Shown here in pieces: positions 52,347 to 61,400 of a stretch of DNA of 64,000 nucleotides. Source of the DNA: Candidatus Poribacteria bacterium. Lineage in GTDB: Bacteria; Poribacteria; WGA-4E; GCA-2687025. Under the pieces are notes generated by a model, which had not been told where the DNA came from, ran no database searches, and saw nothing but the letters and a program-made list of their open reading frames with translations. Within the stretch, counting starts at the first letter, position 1. Each line of letters starts with the position of its first letter. The stretch covers positions 33,874 to 97,873 of the forward strand of contig JABGQA010000101.1 of assembly GCA_018644665.1 (NCBI GenBank). Reading direction: 5' to 3'. A program made the translations under genes and the position numbers.

Positions 52347-53219
52347 ATGTCGTCAGTTATGATACGAGCAGCAGTCGAACACGGCATCCCACTGGTCCCC
52401 GCGCCCGAGGTCGTCGGTATGCGCCGTCGCCGCCCCACATCGTCCGCGCTGCTGATATCCCTGATCGTCCACGGCGCGCTGGCCGTGGCGCTCAGCGTGA
52501 TCGTCGTCACGCAGCGGGAGGAGATCCAGTCGGCATTCGGGGCAGAGCTACTCGCTCCGCGCGCGGAGATCAAAGCGCGGCCGATCAGGCGCAGACCCGC
52601 GCCACAGCCGATACGGCTCACCGAAGAACTCAACGTACGCGCTGCCGACATATGGCGGCGTCCCGGCGCGGCGATCGCCACCGCGCCCGTGGCGACGGCT
52701 GCCATCGTGCCGAACGGGCCGGGCTCGGCGCTCGTCGGACGCGCGGCCGAACTCCCCGGCGAGACGATGACGATCCCTATCCGACAGGAACGGCCGACTC
52801 AGGACGTGGTCGCCCGTGTCGCGATGGGTGAGGGCCGACGCGTGGACCCCGGTCGACTCGCGCCGGACGAAGCGCTGCCAGGCCTCTCCTCGTTTCTCCT
52901 CGGCGACACGCCCGGCCAAGAGCCGGTGGTCCCCACACCCGAGTATTGGCGCGAGATCCAGAGGCGCATCAAGGAGAAGCAGCGATACCCGCGGTTCGCC
53001 CAGGAGAGCGGGGTCCAGGGGTCGACCACTCTCCGCTTCATCCTTCGCCGCGATGGCTCCGCGGAGGACATCACCGTCGCGGAGTCGTCCGGGCACCGAC
53101 GGCTAGACGACGCCGCCAAGCGGTCGGTGGCCGACGCGTCCCCGTTCCCCGCGTTCCCGCCGGGACAGCGCGGCGACTCGATGCCGCTCGTGGTCTCTAT
53201 CATCTTCGAGCTGGAGTAG
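52347..53219 (+). CDS. TonB-like energy transducer
   Basis: 290 residues from ATG 52347; ATG 52419 (MRRRRPTSSALLISLIVHG) has a better ribosome site (CCGAGG) and may be the true start. One membrane helix, LLISLIVHGALAVALSVIV, carries the His that TonB proteins use in the membrane. A Pro-rich periplasmic linker and a C-terminal TonB domain follow: EYWREIQRRIKEKQRYPRFA, STTLRFILRRDGSAEDITV and FPAFPPG. It passes proton-motive energy to outer-membrane receptors. ExbB/ExbD are not in the window. Confidence 0.85.
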   Translation: MSSVMIRAAVEHGIPLVPAPEVVGMRRRRPTSSALLISLIVHGALAVALSVIVVTQREEIQSAFGAELLAPRAEIKARPIRRRPAPQPIRLTEELNVRAADIWRRPGAAIATAPVATAAIVPNGPGSALVGRAAELPGETMTIPIRQERPTQDVVARVAMGEGRRVDPGRLAPDEALPGLSSFLLGDTPGQEPVVPTPEYWREIQRRIKEKQRYPRFAQESGVQGSTTLRFILRRDGSAEDITVAESSGHRRLDDAAKRSVADASPFPAFPPGQRGDSMPLVVSIIFELE

Positions 53220-53277
53220 CCCGGCTCGCGTCCGTCTAGGCGTCGTGACGCGTGCGGCGCACATCAGGAGGTCCGTG

Positions 53278-54378
53278 ATGCGTAGGCAGGTCAGTCAATG
53301 GTTGGTGGTCGTGGCGCTAGCGTCGTTCCTGGGCGGTGCGGCGGCGCGCGCCGACACCGCGGAAGTCGATACCGCGATCGACAGTGCGTTCGCGTGGCTC
53401 ACATCGGAGCGCGACGACTTGGGCGCGTGGCGAAGCGAGTACGGCCCCGGCATCACCGGCCTCGTTGCGACAGCTTACCTGCGGCATCCGAGCGGCCGCT
53501 ACGACGGGGACAGCCCCGAGCTGAAGGCTGCCCTGGACTGGTTGGCTAGCCTCCAGCAGGAAGACGGGTCCATCTACGACCCCGACTCGCAACTGCCCCT
53601 GCCCAACTACAACACCTCCACTGCCCTGATGGCCCTCTCCGCGGCGAAATCGAATTCGTATGCCGATGTAGTCCGCCGGGCGCAAGACTACCTCATGATG
53701 TCTCAGACGGACGAGGGCGATGGCGCCTCTCCCGAAGACTCTAACTACGGTGGGATCGGGTACGGCAGCGACCCCGATGTGCGAGACCTTTCCAACCTGA
53801 CGTTCGCGCTGGCCGCACTACAGGAAAGTGGCGTCCCCGAGGACGCGGCGGTGTGGGGCAAGGCTGTGCAGTTCCTCGAGCGCGTGCAGAACAACAGCGA
53901 GACAAACGACCAGTCGTACGCGAGTGACGATGGCGGATTCATCTACTCCCCGGGCGAGAGCAAGGCGGACGTCGACTCGCAGGGACGCCCACGCTCCTAC
54001 AGCTCTATGACCTACGCCGGGCTCCTGAGCTTCATCTACGCGAACGTGAGCAAGGACGACGCGCGCGTCCAGGCGGCGCACAAGTGGCTGCAAGAGCACT
54101 GGTCGATGGACGAGAACTACCCGATCGGACAGCAGGGGCTCTACTACGGCTACCATACGATGGCGAAGGCGCTGAGCGCCTACGGCGACGACACGATCAC
54201 GACATCGGACGGCGAGACGATCCGCTGGTACGACGCCCTGGCATCGCATCTGCTGTCCCTACAGACGCCCGACGGCTTCTGGCCCCCGAACGACGCCGAT
54301 CGCTGGTACGAAGGCGACCCGGTGCTGGTGACGGCCTACAGCCTGTTGGCATTGGAGGCCGGGTATCCCGCGCCGTAA
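53278..54378 (+). CDS. Secreted prenyltransferase/squalene-cyclase-like alpha-toroid protein
   Basis: 366 residues from ATG 53278, with AGGAGG five bases before it. A signal peptide ends at ARA-D (about residue 25). The mature part has repeats of about 50 residues of the terpenoid-cyclase toroid type: FAWLTSERDDLGAWRSEYG, LDWLASLQQEDGSIYD, AWLxxxH-like KWLQEHWSMDENYP and HLLSLQTPDGFWPPN. No D-x-D-D or DCTAE acid motif was found, so a binding function is likely, as in secreted pectate-lyase-like or complement-like toroids. Its last 14 bases overlap the proposed rsmA start. Confidence 0.75.
   Translation: MRRQVSQWLVVVALASFLGGAAARADTAEVDTAIDSAFAWLTSERDDLGAWRSEYGPGITGLVATAYLRHPSGRYDGDSPELKAALDWLASLQQEDGSIYDPDSQLPLPNYNTSTALMALSAAKSNSYADVVRRAQDYLMMSQTDEGDGASPEDSNYGGIGYGSDPDVRDLSNLTFALAALQESGVPEDAAVWGKAVQFLERVQNNSETNDQSYASDDGGFIYSPGESKADVDSQGRPRSYSSMTYAGLLSFIYANVSKDDARVQAAHKWLQEHWSMDENYPIGQQGLYYGYHTMAKALSAYGDDTITTSDGETIRWYDALASHLLSLQTPDGFWPPNDADRWYEGDPVLVTAYSLLALEAGYPAP
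54354..54367 (+). promoter_or_regulatory. Ribosome binding site and AUC start of rsmA
   Basis: GGAGG at 54354-54358, six bases, then ATC at 54365-54367. The spacing is optimal. From the stop TGA at 54329 to the ATG at 54494 there is no ATG, GTG or TTG in the rsmA frame, so this site decides the start. Confidence 0.5.
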
Positions 54379-55216
54379 CCAGAACGCAGCGGCCAGCTAT
54401 CGCCCCCGCGCCAAGAAGCGCCTGGGGCAGCACTTCCTGCACGACCAGAACATCCTCGCGCGCATCGCCGAGGCCGCAGGCGCGCGCGAGGCGATGGCGA
54501 CCCTGGAGATCGGCGCCGGCCGTGGCGCTCTCACCCGCCATCTGGCTGCGGCGGCGCCCGAGAATGCCCGCGTGCTTGCCGTCGAAGTGGACTACGACCT
54601 GATACCCGGCTTGGAGTCCCTGGCGGCGGAGCATCCCTGCGTGCGGCCGGTGCAGTCGGACGTCCTGGATATCGACCTGCCGGCCCTCCTGACCGCGGAC
54701 GACGTGGCGCCTCCCATCCGGGTCGTCGGGAACGTGCCGTACAACATCACAACGCCCATCCTGACCTGGCTGCTAGCCCACGCATCGTACTGGGACCGCG
54801 CGATCGTGATGACCCAGAAGGAAGTGGCCGACCGGTTGGCCACGACGCCGGGGACCGCAGGCTGCGGGTCTATCTCCGTCTTCGTGCACTACCACGCGAC
54901 GGTGAAGCGCCTCTTCGACGTGGGCGTTGGCGCGTTCACGCCGCGGCCGCGCGTACGGTCCTCGGTGATCGAGATCACGCCCCGCGAGGCGCCCGCAGTC
55001 GATGTCGCCGACCCAGACCTGTTCTTCACCGTGACTCGACAGGCTTTCCAGCAGCGCCGGAAGATGCTCCGCGGGGCTCTTCGCCCTCTCGGCGCGGACG
55101 CCTCGCTCGCGGTCGAGGGCGCGGGCATTGACCCGACCAGGCGCGGTGAGACGCTGAGCATCGAGGAATTCGCGGCCATCGCGAATTGCCTCCACGACGC
55201 CCGGACCGTAACCTAG
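54365..55216 (+). CDS. rsmA: 16S rRNA dimethyladenosine transferase, probably with AUC start
   Basis: 283 residues if started at ATC 54365; E. coli RsmA has 273. The conserved N-terminus PRAKKRLGQHFLHDQNIL lies upstream of the first ATG (54494), so that ATG would lose about 43 needed residues. SAM-binding motif I is LEIGAGRGALTRHL, motif IV is GNVPYNITTPIL, and RVRSSVIEITPR and KMLRGALRPLG complete the family pattern. It dimethylates two adenines in the 3' end of 16S rRNA and has a role in 30S maturation. It overlaps the preceding gene by 14 bases. A base error making ATG into ATC is the main alternative. Confidence 0.9.
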   Translation: MPRRNQNAAASYRPRAKKRLGQHFLHDQNILARIAEAAGAREAMATLEIGAGRGALTRHLAAAAPENARVLAVEVDYDLIPGLESLAAEHPCVRPVQSDVLDIDLPALLTADDVAPPIRVVGNVPYNITTPILTWLLAHASYWDRAIVMTQKEVADRLATTPGTAGCGSISVFVHYHATVKRLFDVGVGAFTPRPRVRSSVIEITPREAPAVDVADPDLFFTVTRQAFQQRRKMLRGALRPLGADASLAVEGAGIDPTRRGETLSIEEFAAIANCLHDARTVT

Positions 55217-55283
55217 ATTCGCGAGCCGCGTTCTACGAGCCGTGCGCGTCGCGCGGCGCCCAACCCTCGCTCTGGCAGTTGAC

Positions 55284-56537
55284 ATGCCTAAACACCGACC
55301 GTCGTCGTGCGTCGTCCTATGGGCGTGCGTCTGCGCGTTGGCCGGCGCGTTGGGAGGTTGCGCTGGCGCGAGCCTGACGGGTCAGACGGCGTCGCTCGAA
55401 GACCTGGCGGCCCGGCAGCGGCTGTACGCGTCGTCGCACGCGGAGCCGGACGTTTGGGCCGAGTTGGCGGCGGACTTCGAGCGCCTCGCCACGGCGCCGG
55501 GCCTCCCGCGGGAGACGAGGGAACGGGCGCGGTTCGGGGTCGGCGTCGCGTATGTGTACTCCGGCGACGCCGGGGCCGCCGTCGTCGCCCTGAATGACTT
55601 CGTGAGCCGGCATCCGGCCTCCGAGTGGGCCGACGACGCCCTGCGGCTCCTCGCGGACGAACACGCGCGCGCCGGACACGACGGCGAACGACGACAAGCG
55701 CTGCGGCGGATCGTCAACAACCACCCCCAGAGCCCTCACGCCGCGGACGCGTGGGCGGCTCTTTGGCCGCCCTCGGCGGATCCGGGCGCCGAGGAGGTGG
55801 CAGCGCAGACGCGCCCGCGCATGCCCAGCGGCTCCGCGCCGGAGGCGGCGCCCACGATCGTGCAGGAACTCGGCCTCGGCATCCGCACGGTGGTGGTGGA
55901 CCCCGGACACGGGGGCGAGGACCCCGGGGCGACTGCGGCGGGCAGGCCGCACGAGAAGGACATCGCCCTGGCCGTCGCGATCCGCTTGGCCGAGGAACTG
56001 CGCGCCGAGGGTCTGACGGTGATGATGACACGCGACGTCGACGTGTTCGTGCCGTTGGGCTCCCGCAACGCGATGGCCGTCTCGCACGGGGCGGACCTCT
56101 TCGTCAGCCTACACGTGAACCACGCCGAGAACGCCGAAGCGCGCGGCCCCGAGACGTGGATTGCCGCGCCCGCCCGCGACGAGCGCTCGGCGCTGGTCGC
56201 TGCTCGCGAGAACCTGGGAGCGGGGTCGACCAGCGAACTCGCGGACTACGTCAGTCAGTTGCTGTCCGACACGAAGACGGAGGAGAGCCGAACGCTAGCC
56301 GAGGCGATACAGGCAGAACTCGTGGCCGCCACCGGGGCGCCGGATCGGGGCGTCAAGGAAGCGGGGTTCGTGGTGTTGCTCGGCCTGCGTGTGCCGTCGG
56401 CGCTTGTCGAACTGGGCTTCTTGACGAACGCGGACGAGGGTCGCCTGCTATCCGAGGAGGCGTACCGGGACAAGCTGGCGAGAGGCGTCGCGGCAGGGAT
56501 TCTCCGGTACGTGCGGTCCAACGCCTACATCCCATAG
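55284..56537 (+). CDS. N-acetylmuramoyl-L-alanine amidase (Amidase_3) lipoprotein
   Basis: 417 residues from ATG 55284; the frame is open further up. The signal has a lipobox-like GALGGC. A TPR-like, YbgF-like region (about 60-165) is followed by an Amidase_3 domain (about 205-415): VVVDPGHGGEDPGA with the first zinc His, then Glu in HEKDIALAVA, FVSLHVNHAENAE with the second His, and ALVELGFLTNADEG with the catalytic Glu. It splits the amide between muramic acid and L-alanine in peptidoglycan at the outer membrane or periplasm. It ends five bases from the convergent subtilase gene. Confidence 0.92.
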   Translation: MPKHRPSSCVVLWACVCALAGALGGCAGASLTGQTASLEDLAARQRLYASSHAEPDVWAELAADFERLATAPGLPRETRERARFGVGVAYVYSGDAGAAVVALNDFVSRHPASEWADDALRLLADEHARAGHDGERRQALRRIVNNHPQSPHAADAWAALWPPSADPGAEEVAAQTRPRMPSGSAPEAAPTIVQELGLGIRTVVVDPGHGGEDPGATAAGRPHEKDIALAVAIRLAEELRAEGLTVMMTRDVDVFVPLGSRNAMAVSHGADLFVSLHVNHAENAEARGPETWIAAPARDERSALVAARENLGAGSTSELADYVSQLLSDTKTEESRTLAEAIQAELVAATGAPDRGVKEAGFVVLLGLRVPSALVELGFLTNADEGRLLSEEAYRDKLARGVAAGILRYVRSNAYIP

Positions 56538-56541
56538 ACGG

Positions 56542-59500
56542 CTACTTGAGCAACACCATCCGACGACGCGCGAGCATTCCCGCCGCGCGGACCTCGTAGA
56601 TGTAGACTCCGCTGGCAGCCGGATCGCCCATCGACGTGCGGCCGTCCCAGTACCCCGCATTGTCCCGGTCGAGATGCCGCCCAGCGGCCCGTCGCCCCAG
56701 ATGTATCGTGCGCACCAGCGATCCGCCGACTCCGTAGATAGCGATGTCCACGTCGCCCGCCTCCGCGAGCTCGAACGGAATCCACGTCTCTGGGTTGAAC
56801 GGATTCGGGTAGTTGGGCAGGAGCGCGGCGACGGCTGGCGCCTGGTCACGGCGCACGGCCCGTAGATTCAGCCGATCGCGGGATAGCTCCCGGAGCGACG
56901 CGTGGCTCCGTCGCCGCATGTCGATCTGCGTGTCTGTGCCGTCGGCCTCTAGGAACAGGCCGTAGTCGGACGGCACGCGGGTGGTGTCCCACGTGATATT
57001 GGCGTCCGCGCCAGCGATGACGCTCACACGCCAGACCATCTCGTCCGCCTGCGCGACCGCGCTGTGCCGCACCCTCGTGAGCCGGCCGGCGACATCCGCC
57101 AGCATGGCGATGCTCGGGCGCCCCGAAGCCGGGACTGGCGGCGGCGCAACGTGGTCCAACCCGTCGGTCACATCGCCCACCCCTGCCGTCGCGGCATCCT
57201 CGGCGTCGCCGGTGCGCACCGCTAGCGATACGCTCCACAGGTCGGACGGCGGAAGTGACGGCGCGGCGGCGGGAGGCACGGGCGGGTCCGACGGGAACGA
57301 CTCGACGGGTGGGATCGCGAGTTCCGCTCCGTCGACGCCAGCGTACAGCCAGAAGCCCTGACCCGGAGACAACGCGTAAGGCACTGCGGCGCCAGACGCT
57401 TGCGGCACGTACGCGTCACTGTCACGGTCGTACCAGAAGATGCGGTCATGCACCCATCCCTGCAGGCGTGCGTGCGTTGGGTTCGTCTGCACACCGGCGT
57501 ACCTCACGAGGACCGACGCGTCCGACCAGTCGACGGAATAGGCGAAGGGGTTGGCGAGCAGATTCCATCCCGCGCGCAGGGCGATCACGTGGTCAGCGGC
57601 CGCGTCAACAGACCGTCCCGGCACGGTGAATGCGAGCGACGGGTCGTCCTCAACGACGAGAAACCAGGCGGCCGCGGGGGCGAACGCATCCGTGGCCGCC
57701 GCGTATTGGTCGAACGCGACAGCGGGCCGCCACTCCTGCTCTGCGGCTTGCCATCGCCACGCCAGCCACTGCGGTGGCGACACGACCCCTGCGAACGGCG
57801 TGTATGCCGCGCCGACGCGCGCGAACGCGGAAGAAGGCGCGGAGTCGTCGGGCGCAACTGTCGGAGCGACCAGGTTCCATTGGCTAGGCGCGTGTGGGGT
57901 TGCGACGAGACCAATCGAGGGGTCCCCGGCGACGGGCGCGTCATGTGGCGCCAACGCGGCGCCGTCCGCGTAGACGCGGCCATCGACCCCGGTCACCTCG
58001 ACGTAGTAGGCGATCCCGCGCGTCGTGGACGCTGCGGCCGGTAGCGACGCGGACCACGCGTCCGAGCCCACCAGCGCCATCGCAACGGTCCCGTACTCGG
58101 CGTCGCCGCCTCGCCGGTACGCCACGACGGCCGATGTGGCGCCGGTGGGTACGGTCGCCGCAACCGAGATGACCGCCGCGTCGCCGGCCCGGGCAGCCGA
58201 CGGCGACGACACCAAGTGTGGGAAGAACACAGAACCGTCCGTGGCGTCCGCCAATACGGCGCCGCCGTTCAGGACGCCGTCCTCTAGGCGCAAGTCGGCG
58301 GACCCCCAATACTCGGCGGCGGCGGCGATCGCGATGCGGAACGCGTGCCCCTCGACGCCGGCGGGCGTCAACGCGGAAGCGGAGACTTCGACTCTCCCCT
58401 CGGTCGCCACCTGGACGACCGTCCACCCCGCCAGGGCCGCGTGGTCGGCGTCGGCCGTCGCGGTAGCGATCTGCGCGGGATCGTAGCTGAGCGCGAACCC
58501 TACGGCGTCGACCGCAGCCCCACCCTCCGGCGCGAGCGTCACGCTCGTGACGAGGGACGTCGCGTTGAGAGCGGCCTCTCCGGCGCCAACCGCCAAGGCC
58601 GCGCGAGGCGCCGGCGCGAAGGTCGCGACGATGTCCAGGCCCGTCGTGACCGTCACGGACAGCGGGTTCTGGACGCCCGACGCGTCGCCGCCCCAGCCTA
58701 CGAACAGGAAGCCTCCCTCAGGCGTCGCCGAGAATTCGACCACGGAGCCGTACTCGGCCGTGCCCGTGGCGGGCATCACCGTCCCTCCGTCGACAGGATG
58801 TGCGCTCGCAGTCAACGCATGAGTGGTGAGCGCGAAGTTAGCCGTGTACGCTTTGTCGCCTTCGATAGTCACAACGAGGGGGTTCGCCGCCTCCTGCGAA
58901 GCGCCGTCCCAGTCGGTGAACTCGTACCCCGTGGCGGGCGTCGCGGAGAGAGTGACGACATCGCCGACCACATAGGCGCCGGTTCCCGGCGTCACCTCGC
59001 CAGAGCCCGGCGGGCTAGCGCCCGTCGTGAGCGTATACGTCGGCAGAGCGAATGCCGCCGTCACGGCCATGTCGCCCTCGATCGTGACGACGGCCGGGTT
59101 CTCCGTCCCGGTGTGGTCGCCCTGCCATCCGCCGAAGACGTGTCCATCCGCCGGCGTCGCCGTTAGCGTGATGACGTCCCCGAGGGCGTAGTCGCCCATG
59201 TCGGGCGTCACAGCGCCTGTGTCCGGCGGGAGCACGGCTGTCGTGAGGACGTACCGCACGTAGCGGAACGCGGCTGGTTCCGACCACACGCCAATGGGCG
59301 TCGACGCCCGGACGCGCCAGAAGTAGGTGGAGCCAATCACCAACGGCGGCCCGGCATACTGCCAAGAGACGCTGGCGTGGCCCGATAGTTCTGCGAGCAG
59401 TTCGTCGAAGCTCGCCGCCGCAGACACCTGCACGTCGTACGAGATCGCGTCTGCCAGGCCCGTCCACGTAAGGGTCGGCGCCGGGTCGTACGTGTCGGTT

Positions 59501-61323
59501 CCCGACGGCGGGGCCACGAGGTCGGGGCCCGGCAGTCCATATGTGAAGGTCCGTTCGGCGGAGTATCCGAGCCACTCGCCGCCCGCGAACGCGCGCGCGC
59601 GCCATCGGTAGTCACCAGGCGTGGTCAGTGGCAGGTCGTGGCGCGTGTCCGAGGTGCCGTAAGCTGCCCATATCGTGGCGGCCGGCGCCAGCTCGCTCAC
59701 CTCGTAGTTGGTGGCCTGGAACACTCCCTGCCACTCGAGCAACGCAGGCGAGACCACTCGCGACCCGTCAGGTGGGCCAGCGAGGACCGGCGCCGACTCG
59801 TAGACGGTGAAAGGCGTGGGATTCGTCGCGCCGTCCGCCGGGGCGATGTCTTGCCAATCACCGACGCGCGCACGGGCGACGGCCTCGTACGCGCCCGGAC
59901 TGACGACGGTCGTCGTGACCGAGTAGGCACGCGCGGCCCCGGCGCCGAGGTCCACGCCGGCATCCAACGAGACGTGCGATAGGTCGACGCCAGCATCGTC
60001 GACGATGGACACCCGGACCTCATCCACGGTCATCGCGCTGCCGGCCGTTTCGGCGAGCGTGAACGCCAGCGACACGTTGCCGACGCCGCGTGTGTACACC
60101 ACCGACGGCTGCACGTCGACACCGGCAGTGAGGCCGAGGACGCCCACCGGCGGGATCACCGTAGTCGCCGCGTCGATCACTCCCTCGCCTTCCTCCTCGT
60201 CGAGCAGGACGGTGTCTTCCGCGACGAGGTCGTCCAGGAGCTGCAAACCCGCCCCCGTCGTCAGGGAGCGGCCCGCTGCGAGGGCGAGAGCCACTACCCC
60301 GGTGACGTGGGGCGTAGCCATGCTAGTGCCCTGGAGGTAGGAATACGAGCCGTCCAGGTAAGTCGATTCCACGCCGGAGCCGGGCGCAGCGAAGTCCACC
60401 TCCGGCCCGTAGTTCGAGAAGCTCGACAGCGTGCCGTCCGAGTCAACGGACGAGACCGTGATCACCTGCGGGTACGACCCGGGCGCAGCGACGTCGGTCG
60501 GCTCCACGAGGTTGTGGTTTCCAGCCGCGGCGACCATCACGACACCGGCCTGGGCGGCCGTTGCTACGGCCTCCTCGAAAAGAGGCGAGGCGCCGCCGAC
60601 CAGCCCGAGGCTCATGTTGACGACGTCCATCCCGTTGTCGACGCACCAGAGCAGGCCTTCGACGATGTCGCTGACCCACGCCTCGGGTTCCGTTCCGAAC
60701 ACGCGGACCGCGTACAGGCGCGCCTCCGGCGCGACGCCGATGACACCCACGCCGTTGTCCGCCGCCGCGATCGTGCCCGCAACGTGGGTCCCGTGACCGA
60801 GAAGATCCTCGTACGCGCCGGGATCCTCTCCGTCTAACGTGTTGTAGCCGCCTGCGATGGCGGCGATCAGGTCCGGGTGATCCGTGTCCACGCCCGAGTC
60901 GATCACGCCCACGCTGATGCCCGCGCCGCGCGTGCGCGCCCACGCCTCCTGCGCCCGAACGCGCGTAATTCCCCACGGCTCGGTCTGCGTGCCCGTCTGT
61001 GCCATCTGCACGACGAGGTCGGGTTCGATCCACCTCGCGTTCATCGCGCCGGCTATGGCGTCGTCGGCGACATCGTCAGGGACTTCCAGGACCACGGCGG
61101 GGAGGGAGGAGAATGCGTGTGTGACCCTTACCGGCAGGTCCTTCTCGACTCGCTGTCGGTCAGCCGCGCCGAAACGGCCGGAACCGTCTCGCAGACGGAC
61201 GATGACCCGCCGCGTGGCTCCCGCTTCGGAAGCGGCGCAGACGCACACGACGGCTGCCAGCGCCAACAGGAGTGCGCGCCGCGCCACGGCCTGCGGTATC
61301 GATGTCTTCCCCCGTTGCGTCAC
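56542..61323 (-). CDS. Large secreted subtilisin-like protease with repeats and C-terminal sorting domain
   Basis: 1593 residues from GTG 61323. Signal peptide (ALLLALAAVVCVCAASEAGA), I9-like inhibitor domain (about 38-105), S8 domain (about 115-365) with Asp142 (VIDSGVDTDHPD), His177 (GHGTHVAGT), Asn269 (AAGN) and Ser334 (GTSMATPHV). FN3-like domains fill about 420-690. Three tandem beta repeats of about 72 residues (about 691-904) share GDVITLTATPADGHVFGGW. A cohesin-like domain follows (about 905-1045). The C-terminus has LPNYPNPFNPETWIPFELAE and ASGVYIYEVRA, a T9SS/FlgD-like sorting domain. Probably a surface or secreted protease that digests external protein. Confidence 0.9.
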   Translation of the reverse strand: MTQRGKTSIPQAVARRALLLALAAVVCVCAASEAGATRRVIVRLRDGSGRFGAADRQRVEKDLPVRVTHAFSSLPAVVLEVPDDVADDAIAGAMNARWIEPDLVVQMAQTGTQTEPWGITRVRAQEAWARTRGAGISVGVIDSGVDTDHPDLIAAIAGGYNTLDGEDPGAYEDLLGHGTHVAGTIAAADNGVGVIGVAPEARLYAVRVFGTEPEAWVSDIVEGLLWCVDNGMDVVNMSLGLVGGASPLFEEAVATAAQAGVVMVAAAGNHNLVEPTDVAAPGSYPQVITVSSVDSDGTLSSFSNYGPEVDFAAPGSGVESTYLDGSYSYLQGTSMATPHVTGVVALALAAGRSLTTGAGLQLLDDLVAEDTVLLDEEEGEGVIDAATTVIPPVGVLGLTAGVDVQPSVVYTRGVGNVSLAFTLAETAGSAMTVDEVRVSIVDDAGVDLSHVSLDAGVDLGAGAARAYSVTTTVVSPGAYEAVARARVGDWQDIAPADGATNPTPFTVYESAPVLAGPPDGSRVVSPALLEWQGVFQATNYEVSELAPAATIWAAYGTSDTRHDLPLTTPGDYRWRARAFAGGEWLGYSAERTFTYGLPGPDLVAPPSGTDTYDPAPTLTWTGLADAISYDVQVSAAASFDELLAELSGHASVSWQYAGPPLVIGSTYFWRVRASTPIGVWSEPAAFRYVRYVLTTAVLPPDTGAVTPDMGDYALGDVITLTATPADGHVFGGWQGDHTGTENPAVVTIEGDMAVTAAFALPTYTLTTGASPPGSGEVTPGTGAYVVGDVVTLSATPATGYEFTDWDGASQEAANPLVVTIEGDKAYTANFALTTHALTASAHPVDGGTVMPATGTAEYGSVVEFSATPEGGFLFVGWGGDASGVQNPLSVTVTTGLDIVATFAPAPRAALAVGAGEAALNATSLVTSVTLAPEGGAAVDAVGFALSYDPAQIATATADADHAALAGWTVVQVATEGRVEVSASALTPAGVEGHAFRIAIAAAAEYWGSADLRLEDGVLNGGAVLADATDGSVFFPHLVSSPSAARAGDAAVISVAATVPTGATSAVVAYRRGGDAEYGTVAMALVGSDAWSASLPAAASTTRGIAYYVEVTGVDGRVYADGAALAPHDAPVAGDPSIGLVATPHAPSQWNLVAPTVAPDDSAPSSAFARVGAAYTPFAGVVSPPQWLAWRWQAAEQEWRPAVAFDQYAAATDAFAPAAAWFLVVEDDPSLAFTVPGRSVDAAADHVIALRAGWNLLANPFAYSVDWSDASVLVRYAGVQTNPTHARLQGWVHDRIFWYDRDSDAYVPQASGAAVPYALSPGQGFWLYAGVDGAELAIPPVESFPSDPPVPPAAAPSLPPSDLWSVSLAVRTGDAEDAATAGVGDVTDGLDHVAPPPVPASGRPSIAMLADVAGRLTRVRHSAVAQADEMVWRVSVIAGADANITWDTTRVPSDYGLFLEADGTDTQIDMRRRSHASLRELSRDRLNLRAVRRDQAPAVAALLPNYPNPFNPETWIPFELAEAGDVDIAIYGVGGSLVRTIHLGRRAAGRHLDRDNAGYWDGRTSMGDPAASGVYIYEVRAAGMLARRRMVLLK

Positions 61324-61400
61324 GGCGCCGTACTCTCCCTATCCACAGTATACGCCAGCGATCACGAGCGTTCTAACGCGCCAACAGGACGGCGGGTTCA

